DNA of 8,647 nucleotides from Acidocella sp. (lineage in GTDB: Bacteria; Pseudomonadota; Alphaproteobacteria; Acetobacterales; Acetobacteraceae): the NCBI GenBank assembly GCA_029077775.1, contig JAQNCU010000102.1, forward strand, positions 1 to 8,647, written 5' to 3'. A program made the translations under genes and the position numbers. This document shows, piece after piece, positions 1-6,513 of the stretch (its first letter is position 1; the number at the start of each line of letters is the position of its first letter). The notes under the pieces were generated by a model. The model was not told the DNA's origin and searched no databases. It saw only the letters and a program-made list of their open reading frames with translations.

Positions 1-31
1 ATCAACATCCCGTATCATCAAGCTGATCCTC

Positions 32-54
32 AAAAATCAGTCTTGAATCAGACT
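32..54 (-). terminator. candidate intrinsic terminator after gatB
   Basis: Read on the minus strand, arms AGTCT and AGACT (plus-strand 50-54 and 39-43) enclose a 6-nt loop. They are followed by GA and a run of five T (plus-strand A at 32-36). It lies about 46 bases beyond the gatB stop, where the end of the gat operon is expected. The stem is only 5 bp and not GC-rich, so this is a weak terminator at best. Confidence 0.35.
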
Positions 55-100
55 TCTTGCCGCGCCGGAATCCCCAAAATACTGAATTCGTCACTACGCC

Positions 101-1551
101 CTAGCTCAACTGCCGCTTCACGGCCTCGTTCACCAGAGACGGGTTTCCCTTGCCCGCCATCGCCTTCATCACCTGGCCCACGAAAAACCCGAATAATTTA
201 TCCTTGCCGGATTTATATTCGGCGACCTTATCCGGGTTGGCGGCCAGAATTTGCGCGACAGCATCGTCGATGGCGGTGGTGTCGGTGACCTGGCGCAAGC
301 CTTTTTCAGTCACGATCTCGCCGGGGGATTTGCCGGTGTCCAGCATTATCTCGAACACATCCTTGGCGATGCGGCCATTGATGGTTTCATCCGAGATCAG
401 ACCTATCAGCTCGTTGTTGGCGCTCGCAGTGACCGGGCTGGTCTCGATGGTCGCACCTAAACGATTGAGGGCCGCGAAAAAATCGCCGGTGATCCAGTTG
501 GCGGCGAGGCGCGCGTCGCGGCCGTTGGCGACCTGTTCGTAGTAATCAGCGGTTGCGGCATCGGCCACCAGCACCCCGGCATCGTAGAATGATATACCAT
601 ATTCATCGCAGAACCGGCGGCGTTTGTCGTCCGGCAATTCGGGCAGGCTGGCCTTGAGCGCCTCCACGAATTGCTCATCGAGGACCAGCGGCAGTAAATC
701 AGGCTCGGGGAAATAGCGGTAATCATGCGCGTCTTCCTTTGAGCGCATGGAACGGGTCTCCCCGCGTGCGGGGTCATAAAGCCGGGTCTCCTGGCGGACC
801 TCGCCGCCCGCCTCCCAAACCTCGATCTGGCGTTTGGCCTCAGCTTCCACCGCGTGCATGACAAAGCGCACGGAGTTGACGTTTTTGATCTCGCAGCGCG
901 TGCGAAAGGCCTCGCCGGGTTTCCGCACCGAGACGTTGACATCGGCGCGCAGCGAGCCTTCCTCCATATTGCCGTCACAGGTCCCGAGATAGCGCAAAAT
1001 CTGGCGGATTTTGCGCATATAGGCACCGGCTTCCTCGGGGCTGCGAATATCCGGCTCCGATACAATCTCCATCAGCGCCACACCGGCGCGGTTGAGATCG
1101 ATGACGGATTTGTCCGGGTGCTGGTCGTGCATCGATTTTCCCGCATCCTGTTCCAAATGCAGGCGGGTGATGCCGATATGCTTGATGCTGCCGTCGGATA
1201 ATTCGATCTCGACAGCGCCCGTGCCGACGATCGGGTGGGCGAACTGGCTGATCTGGTAGCCATTGGGCAGATCGGCGTAGAAATAATTCTTGCGGTCGAA
1301 GCGTGAGACCAGATTGATCTCGGCCTTCAACCCCAGCCCGGTGCGCACGGCCTGGGCCACACATTCCTGGTTGATGACCGGCAACATGCCGGGGAAGCCC
1401 GCATCGATGAAGCTGACATGGGTGTTGGGCGCGCCGCCATAGGTGGCCGAGGCACCGGAGAATAATTTCGCACGTGAGATCACCTGCGCGTGGACTTCCA
1501 GGCCGACCACAACCTCCCACAGCCCGGTTGACCCTTCGAGTGCATATGCCA

Positions 1552-1552
<1 letters not shown>
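101..1552 (-). CDS. gatB: Asp-tRNA(Asn)/Glu-tRNA(Gln) amidotransferase subunit B
   Basis: GatB is the kinase/transamidation subunit of the cytoplasmic GatCAB complex. It activates the side-chain carboxylate of mischarged Glu-tRNA(Gln) or Asp-tRNA(Asn) with ATP, then amidates it with ammonia channelled from GatA. The 483-residue product has the normal family length. Visible family motifs are GLEVH (17-21), FDRKNYFYADLPNGYQIS (85-102), HLEQDAGKS (132-140), IDLNRAGVALMEIVSEPD (151-168) and GNMEEGSLRADVNVSVR (194-210). The C-terminal third should be the helical plus YqeY-like tail that binds tRNA (family knowledge). The ATG at 1552 shares one base with the gatA stop (TAATG), and a GAGG lies 8 nt upstream, inside the end of gatA, so translation is probably coupled. 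It is the last gene of the gatC-gatA-gatB operon. The frame is intact with no anomalies. Confidence 0.97.
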
Positions 1553-3023
<1,471 letters not shown>

Positions 3024-3027
<4 letters not shown>

Positions 3028-3311
3028 TCGACGACTTTCGGGACGGAAAAGAAATCACCGGCACGGTCCGGCGCGTTGGCAAGGATTTGCGGCGCGATAT
3101 CGCCATCGGTGACGATATCGGCGCGCAGGCGCATCGCCATATCAGCGCCGCCGGAAAGCGGCGTGATGCCGGTCACGTCGATTTCAGATAACTGTTCCAC
3201 ATAGCCCAGTATCGCGTTCAATTCTGTCTGCAAAACGCTGATTTCAGCGTCATCCACACGGATGCGGGCGAGTTTCGCGATACGGCGGACCGTAGCGGCA
3301 TCGAGTGACAT
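3024..3311 (-). CDS. gatC: Asp-tRNA(Asn)/Glu-tRNA(Gln) amidotransferase subunit C
   Basis: GatC is the small belt subunit that wraps the GatA-GatB interface and stabilises the amidotransferase. The product is 95 residues, the usual size. The pattern is characteristic: VRRIAKLARIRVDD near the N-terminus (about 8-21), then LNAILGYVEQLSEIDVTGITPL (about 31-52) and a C-terminal segment with D...I.ANAPDRAGDFFSVPKVVE. An AAGGGA Shine-Dalgarno (plus-strand 3318-3323) sits 6 nt before the ATG at 3311. It is the first gene of the gat operon and is transcribed divergently from ruvX, whose proposed start is only 46 bp away, so the two promoters must lie in or overlap this small gap or the opposite coding regions. 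The 3' end overlaps gatA by ATGA. Confidence 0.95.
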
Positions 3312-3321
3312 TCATAATCCC

Positions 3322-3350
3322 TTGGGTTCAGAACCAGATGCGATCATACC
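3322..3350 (+). promoter_or_regulatory. candidate promoter for a leaderless ruvX transcript
   Basis: TTGGGT (3322-3327) and CATACC (3345-3350) are separated by exactly 17 bp and match the -35/-10 consensus at 3 of 6 positions each. Transcription from here would start at about 3357-3358, on the proposed ruvX ATG. No Shine-Dalgarno is visible before that ATG, which would be explained by a leaderless mRNA. The match is weak and such spacing can occur by chance. Confidence 0.25.
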
Positions 3351-3357
3351 TGTGCGC

Positions 3358-3828
3358 ATGGCGCTCATCAACCTCATGGATATGGCATCACGGTTGGCCC
3401 CTGGCGCGCGGCTGCTGGGGTTGGACCCTGGGGCGAAGCGGATCGGCGTGGCGCTGTCTGATGTAAAGCGGCAGATCGCCAGCCCCTATGCCACGCTGGC
3501 GCGTGACAGGCTGAAGGTAAATGCCGCTGCGCTGGGGGCGATCATCACAGCTGAGGGCGTGGGCGGGCTGGTTGTGGGCCTGCCGCTGGATGATGACCAA
3601 AAGCTAGGGCCCAAGGCGCAGGCGGCGCGGGACTGGGCCTATGCGTTGTCCGAGTCGCTGGGGCTGCCCGCCTGTTTGGTGGATGAGAGCTTCACCACCG
3701 CCGACGCGCATGAGCGCATGATCACAGCCGGGCTGAGCCGGGCACGGCGCGGCGAGATTATCGATAAAATGGCGGCGGCGGCAATTCTCCAATCCGCGCT
3801 GGATATGTTGCAAATTCAGGTTCCATAA
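3358..3828 (+). CDS. ruvX: RuvX/YqgF-family putative Holliday junction resolvase / pre-16S rRNA nuclease
   Basis: YqgF/RuvX is an RNase H-fold nuclease implicated in 16S rRNA 5'-end processing in E. coli and described as a Holliday-junction resolvase in other bacteria. From the ATG at 3358 the product is 156 residues. The acidic active site is present: Asp23 in LLGLDPGAKRIGVALSD, Glu110 in VDESFTTADAHERM, and Asp136 in GEIIDKMAAAAILQSALD. The GLVVGLPL strand is also typical. The open frame extends upstream to an ATG at 3262, but that adds 32 residues antisense to the gatC start with no family similarity, so the later start is preferred. GTG 3352 and ATG 3376 are alternatives. No Shine-Dalgarno precedes any of them. 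It is divergent from gatC and ends directly in a strong terminator whose A-run overlaps the stop codon. Confidence 0.93.
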   Translation: MALINLMDMASRLAPGARLLGLDPGAKRIGVALSDVKRQIASPYATLARDRLKVNAAALGAIITAEGVGGLVVGLPLDDDQKLGPKAQAARDWAYALSESLGLPACLVDESFTTADAHERMITAGLSRARRGEIIDKMAAAAILQSALDMLQIQVP

Positions 3829-3856
3829 AAAAGCACCGCCGGGGCGATGCTTTTTT
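3827..3856. terminator. bidirectional intrinsic terminator between convergent ruvX and the entericidin-like gene
   Basis: A run of six A (3827-3832), the arm GCACCGCC (3833-3840), the complementary arm GGCGATGC (3843-3850) and six T (3851-3856) form an almost perfect symmetric hairpin with U-tracts on both strands. One internal pair is C-A when read on the plus strand but a tolerated U-G wobble when read on the minus strand, so termination may be a little stronger for the minus-strand gene. The ruvX stop codon (3826-3828) overlaps the A-run. Confidence 0.85.
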
Positions 3857-3861
3857 CAGGC

Positions 3862-3874
3862 TACGCAAAGCGTA
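3862..3874. repeat. small perfect inverted repeat 5' of the shared terminator
   Basis: Arms TACGC (3862-3866) and GCGTA (3870-3874) flank a 3-base AAA loop. It lies between the bidirectional terminator and the tandem repeat at the end of the lipoprotein gene. It could add structure to the 3' UTR of the minus-strand transcript, but it is short and has no T-run of its own. Confidence 0.35.
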
Positions 3875-3877
3875 TGA

Positions 3878-3906
3878 TCACGGGTGCGGGGTCACGGGTG
3901 CGGGGT
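3878..3906. repeat. 14-bp perfect tandem duplication across the lipoprotein gene stop codon
   Basis: The unit TCACGGGTGCGGGG occurs at 3878-3891 and again at 3892-3905, and the following base (T3906) also matches the start of a third copy. Both copies carry TCA, which is TGA on the minus strand. The copy at 3892-3894 is the functional stop of the entericidin-like gene. Loss of one unit would leave the encoded protein unchanged. It looks like a recent slippage or duplication event. Confidence 0.9.
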
Positions 3907-4059
3907 GGAAGGTGCGTTGGCATCCGCGCTGTTGGTGAGTGCGTGGCCACCCTGGGAGATATCCTGGCCCATGCCCGCTGTGGTGTGGCAGGCGCTGAGC
4001 GCCGGGGCGAGCCCGGCGATGGCCAACAAGGTGACGGCCACGCGAATGCGATTCAACAT
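3892..4059 (-). CDS. entericidin A/B-family small lipoprotein
   Basis: This 55-residue frame encodes a short secreted lipoprotein. It has a basic N-terminus (MLNRIR), a hydrophobic stretch (about 7-20) and a lipobox LSAC with the acylated Cys at position 24. The mature part TTAGMGQDISQGGHALTNSAD (from 26) matches the EcnA/EcnB pattern TT.G.G.DIS.GG.A. Family members are cell-envelope lipoproteins. In E. coli, EcnA and EcnB have been described as an antidote/toxin pair, but most alphaproteobacterial copies are solitary and of unknown role. The tail ADANAPSTPHP extends beyond the core. An AGGAG (plus-strand 4068-4072) lies 8 nt before the ATG. The gene stands alone between a candidate terminator for the upstream oxidoreductase gene and the terminator shared with convergent ruvX. 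A 14-bp tandem duplication spans its stop. Confidence is high because the lipobox, family motif and ribosome site agree. Confidence 0.9.
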   Translation of the reverse strand: MLNRIRVAVTLLAIAGLAPALSACHTTAGMGQDISQGGHALTNSADANAPSTPHP

Positions 4060-4173
4060 GCTGTATACTCCTGATTTTTAAAAATACGCGAACGCTGTCG
4101 GAGATCATCCGTTGGTCACCGCCGCGGCATCAATGCCATGCCTACGTTGCGATGGCAGGCTGTGACTTCAATC
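4060..4173 (-). promoter_or_regulatory. leader and upstream region of the entericidin-like gene
   Basis: This gap holds the AGGAG ribosome site (4068-4072) and, overlapping the leader, a 12-bp AT palindrome ATTTTTAAAAAT (4074-4085), the most AT-rich spot nearby. A smaller inverted repeat GGCAT-CA-ATGCC lies at 4126-4137. The lipoprotein gene probably has its own promoter here because a candidate terminator lies upstream, but I cannot pick out a convincing -35/-10 pair. Confidence 0.35.
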
Positions 4174-4205
4174 AAAAAATCCGAACATTGCCTGGTTGAA
4201 ATGTT
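4174..4205 (-). terminator. candidate intrinsic terminator after the flavin oxidoreductase gene
   Basis: On the minus strand, arms AACATT and AATGTT (plus-strand 4200-4205 and 4184-4189) enclose a 10-nt loop. They are followed after four bases by six T (plus-strand A at 4174-4179). It begins 5 bases after the stop codon of the oxidoreductase gene, the right place for an operon end. The stem is AT-rich and the T-run is slightly offset, so it is only a candidate. Confidence 0.4.
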
Positions 4206-4209
4206 TTTC

Positions 4210-5238
4210 TTATGAAGCGAGCGCGCGTTCGGGCCGGGCGAGCGCGAATTCATGGGCCAGCCGGGCGTATGAGGCAAGGCGCTGCGCGGGGTCATAGGCG
4301 GTGGTCGTGATCGCCATCTCCGCGACGCCGGTTTGCGCCGCCAAAGCGCGCAGCCGGGCCGTGACATCCGGCGCGGTGCCGCAGATTGCCAGCGCCTTCA
4401 CGCGGTCCATCTGCAATCGTTCATGGGCGGAAACCTCGAAGGCGGCGGCGTCCTCGGGCGAGGGCAGGGCGATAAAGCGGCCACGGTCACGCATAAGCCG
4501 GGCGATGGCGCGCGATTGATAGACATAATCGGCCTCGGCCTCGCTCGCCCCCGCATAGGCCCAGACCGTGATGGCGGCATGCGGGGCGGCGAGGTGGGCC
4601 GAGGGTTTGAAATTGTCGCGATAGAGGTCGAGCGCCTGTTGCGCGCCCGCGCCATCGTTGAAAAAATACGCATAGCAATAAGGCAGCCCAAACCAGGCGG
4701 CGAGCTGCGCGCCGTAATCCGAGCTGCCGAGTACCCAGATCTCGGGCGCGAAGGGGCCTCTGGGCTCGGCGGTGATGCCGCGGAACGGGTGGTTGTCCGG
4801 CAGGTCCAGCCCCGCGCTCCAGGCATGCAGATCGCGCAATTGGGTGGGGAAATGATCAGCACCCTGGGCGGCGTTGGGGTTGAGCGCATAGGCGGTTTTG
4901 CCGTCAGACCCTGGGGCGCGGCCCACGCCGAGGTCGATCCGCCCCGGCGCGATAGCCTCCAGCACGCGAAATTGCTCGGCCACTTTCAGCGCCGAATAAT
5001 GCGGCAGCATGACCCCGGCGCTGCCGATGCGGATGGAGCGCGTGGTCGCCGCGATCGCCGCCATCAGGATTTCGGGCGCGGAGCCCGCCACGGCCTCGGA
5101 ATTATGGTGCTCGGAGACCCAGTAGCGATGATAACCAAAGCCCTCACACGCCTGGGCAAGGGCGAGGCTCTCCCGGATGGAGGCATCAGAGCTAAAGCCA
5201 GCGCGGACGGGGGATTGGTCGAGGACGGAGATTTTCAT
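4210..5238 (-). CDS. LLM-class (luciferase-like) flavin-dependent oxidoreductase, YhbW/MsnO8-like
   Basis: This is a bacterial-luciferase-fold oxidoreductase expected to use reduced FMN supplied by a separate reductase; the substrate is unknown. From ATG 5238 the product is 342 residues, close to the usual length of this subfamily. The N-terminal half carries the family pattern: ISVLDQSPV at the start, GYHRYWVSEHHN (about 35-46), GSAPEILMAAIAATT (about 52-66), RIGSAGVMLPHYSALKVAEQF (about 70-90) and PGRIDLGVGRAPGSD (about 98-112). A GTG at 5241 directly precedes the ATG and could also serve. Neither has a clear Shine-Dalgarno. It is the third and last gene after lipB and the cyclotransferase-like gene, with a 45-bp gap, and is followed by a weak terminator. 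A link with lipB metabolism is not established. A long open frame on the opposite strand is a GC-bias shadow. Confidence 0.9.
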   Translation of the reverse strand: MKISVLDQSPVRAGFSSDASIRESLALAQACEGFGYHRYWVSEHHNSEAVAGSAPEILMAAIAATTRSIRIGSAGVMLPHYSALKVAEQFRVLEAIAPGRIDLGVGRAPGSDGKTAYALNPNAAQGADHFPTQLRDLHAWSAGLDLPDNHPFRGITAEPRGPFAPEIWVLGSSDYGAQLAAWFGLPYCYAYFFNDGAGAQQALDLYRDNFKPSAHLAAPHAAITVWAYAGASEAEADYVYQSRAIARLMRDRGRFIALPSPEDAAAFEVSAHERLQMDRVKALAICGTAPDVTARLRALAAQTGVAEMAITTTAYDPAQRLASYARLAHEFALARPERALAS

Positions 5239-5283
5239 CACGACGACATATAGGACTGGCGGGGGTTTTTCGTAGACGCCGGG

Positions 5284-5652
5284 TTAAAAACTGCGCGAGC
5301 GCAGGGTCATGATCTTTGTGTCGGGCACCCAGGGGATGGCGGTGGGGGCATCGCCAAAAAAGCAGCGGGCGCGGGCCGGGCCCTGTGCGGTGGACAGCCG
5401 GACATGGATTTGGCGGTAGCGCACTGATTCGTAGTTTTGCAGCCGCACCAGCATATCCGCCGTCACGCGCATCATAACCCCCGGGACCATGGCACCCGGC
5501 GCGCGGCGCAGCGTGGGGTAGCGGGCAAAGCGCAACAGCACGCGGCGATAGCCCCGCAGGCTGGCGGGAATGGGTGTTGCCCGCACCGGGCGGCCCGCGC
5601 AGCGGCCAAGTGCCGCCGGGTCGGCCAAAGTGCCATAGAGAAAAAGGTTCAT
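5284..5652 (-). CDS. gamma-glutamylcyclotransferase / AIG2-like family protein
   Basis: The 122-residue product belongs to the GGCT/AIG2-like cyclotransferase fold. It begins with the diagnostic LFLYGTLADP (3-12), which forms the glycine-rich substrate loop. It also has the LRGYRR turn (32-37), a PGVMMRVTADMLVRLQNYESVRYRQI block (57-82) and Glu75, in the L..YE...Y.R motif, as the likely catalytic acid/base. Enzymes of this family release 5-oxoproline from gamma-glutamyl amines or peptides, but the substrate of bacterial members is usually unknown. The ATG at 5652 overlaps the lipB stop by ATGA, and an AAGG (plus-strand 5660-5663) sits 7 nt upstream inside lipB, so it is very likely co-translated with lipB. 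The length is normal for the short bacterial forms. The function is inferred from the fold only. Confidence 0.87.
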   Translation of the reverse strand: MNLFLYGTLADPAALGRCAGRPVRATPIPASLRGYRRVLLRFARYPTLRRAPGAMVPGVMMRVTADMLVRLQNYESVRYRQIHVRLSTAQGPARARCFFGDAPTAIPWVPDTKIMTLRSRSF

Positions 5653-6296
5653 CCAAAGACCTTCTGGAAATTTTTCGCCAAGGCTTCATCCACATCGGCC
5701 ATGGTGCTGTCCACCCCCAGAGCTTGCAGGCTGGTCACGCCATGCTCACGGATGCCACAGGGGATGATACCCGTGAAATGCGACAGATCGGGGTTTATGT
5801 TCAGCGCCATGCCATGCCAGGTGACCCAGCGCGTAACCCGCACCCCGATGGCGCCGATTTTGGCCTCATCATCGCTGTTTACCACCCAGATTCCAACCCG
5901 CCCCGGTCGGGTTTGGCCATGGATGCCGAAATCCGCCAGGGTGGCGATCATCCATGTCTCAAGCGCCGAGACATAAGCCCGGATATCCCGCGCGGGAACT
6001 CGGCCATGCGCCATGCCGAGGTCTAGCATGGCATAAACCACCCTCTGGCCGGGGCCATGATAGGTCCATTGCCCGCCGCGCCCGGCATGATGGGTGGGGA
6101 ATCGGCCAGGGTCTTGCAGGTCCGCTGCCTGGGCCGAGGTTCCGGCAGTGTAAAGCGGCGGGTGCTCAACCAGCCAGACCAGCTCATCGGACCCGTCATC
6201 GCGAATCGCGGCGATTTTTGCGCGCATTGTGGCAATTGCGTCTTCATAACCCGTAAGACCCGGGCTCACCTGCCATGTTGCCGGTAAATTCGGCAT
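5649..6296 (-). CDS. lipB: lipoyl(octanoyl) transferase LipB
   Basis: LipB moves octanoate from octanoyl-ACP to the lipoyl-domain lysine of 2-oxoacid dehydrogenases and the glycine cleavage H protein; LipA then inserts sulfur. The 215-residue product has every hallmark: LVEHPPLYTAGTSA (42-55), the RGGQWTYHGPGQRVVY signature (73-88), the catalytic Lys146 in KIGAIGVRV, WHGMALNINPDL (160-171), and the catalytic Cys180 in GIIPCGI. The ATG at 6296 has a GGAG (plus-strand 6307-6310) 10 nt upstream, slightly long spacing. The gene heads a probable three-gene unit with the ATGA-overlapping cyclotransferase-like gene and the flavin oxidoreductase gene. Its promoter must lie in the 48-bp gap shared with the divergent tRNA-Leu, or inside the tRNA gene. 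lipA is not in the window. Confidence 0.97.
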   Translation of the reverse strand: MPNLPATWQVSPGLTGYEDAIATMRAKIAAIRDDGSDELVWLVEHPPLYTAGTSAQAADLQDPGRFPTHHAGRGGQWTYHGPGQRVVYAMLDLGMAHGRVPARDIRAYVSALETWMIATLADFGIHGQTRPGRVGIWVVNSDDEAKIGAIGVRVTRWVTWHGMALNINPDLSHFTGIIPCGIREHGVTSLQALGVDSTMADVDEALAKNFQKVFG

Positions 6297-6315
6297 GGTC
6301 TATAGGCTCCAAAAT

Positions 6316-6331
6316 GTATGCTTTGGCATAC
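6316..6331. promoter_or_regulatory. inverted repeat in the lipB / tRNA-Leu divergent gap
   Basis: Perfect arms GTATGC (6316-6321) and GCATAC (6326-6331) flank TTTG. The arms contain TATGCT and CATACT, which resemble -10 elements on the plus strand, with similar strings on the minus strand. The site could be part of a divergent promoter or an operator. No good -35 partner was found, so the role is uncertain. Confidence 0.3.
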
Positions 6332-6344
6332 TCATTCGTGCGAT

Positions 6345-6430
6345 GCGGTCGTGGCGAAATGGTAGACGCGCAAGCTTGAGGTGCTTGTGGGGGAAACCCC
6401 TTGGAAGTTCGAGTCTTCTCGACCGCACCA
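6345..6430 (+). tRNA. tRNA-Leu, anticodon GAG
   Basis: The gene is 86 nt long including an encoded CCA (6428-6430). The acceptor arms GCGGTCG (6345-6351) and CGACCGC (6420-6426) pair perfectly, with A6427 as discriminator. The anticodon stem CAAGC/GCTTG (6371-6375 and 6383-6387) holds a 7-nt loop TTGAGGT with anticodon GAG at 6378-6380, reading CUC and CUU codons. A long variable arm (GGGG-AAA-CCCC type, about 6389-6400) identifies a class II leucine tRNA. The T arm contains GTTCGAGTC. It is divergent from lipB, and 83 bp upstream of maeB on the same strand. Confidence 0.97.
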
Positions 6431-6497
6431 GTTTAACTCCTGAAAAATCGTTCGTGGCTGCTGGTTGTCTCGCATAACCGGTTGGCGCATGAAAAGC

Positions 6498-6504
6498 GGG
6501 GAGG
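6498..6504 (+). promoter_or_regulatory. ribosome binding site of maeB
   Basis: GGGGAGG, 9 nt before ATG 6514, is a strong Shine-Dalgarno and fixes the malic enzyme start. Other start codons nearby, such as ATG 6489, are out of frame. Confidence 0.75.
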
Positions 6505-6513
6505 TGACGACGC

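Noticed and set aside
457..1065. 202-codon minus-strand frame inside gatB
   Set aside because: It lies in an alternative frame of a fully supported gene, with an Arg/Pro/Ser-rich composition typical of shifted reading of GC-rich codons.
3262..3357. Upstream extension of ruvX to ATG 3262
   Set aside because: The added 32 residues are antisense to the gatC start, have no RuvX similarity, and have no ribosome site; RuvX proteins normally begin shortly before the LGLDPG motif.
3878..4108. 76-codon minus-strand frame overlapping the entericidin-like gene
   Set aside because: It is in a different frame from the lipoprotein gene, lacks a signal sequence or domain, and does not use the AGGAG site.
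4333..5253. 306-codon open frame on the plus strand opposite the flavin oxidoreductase gene
   Set aside because: It is fully antisense to a gene with clear family motifs, its product is rich in Arg, Gly and Ala without recognisable domains, and long antisense frames are expected in GC-rich coding DNA.
5437..6026. Plus-strand frames of 150-179 codons opposite lipB and the cyclotransferase-like gene
   Set aside because: Antisense to two genes with strong motifs; low-complexity composition and no ribosome site that I could see.
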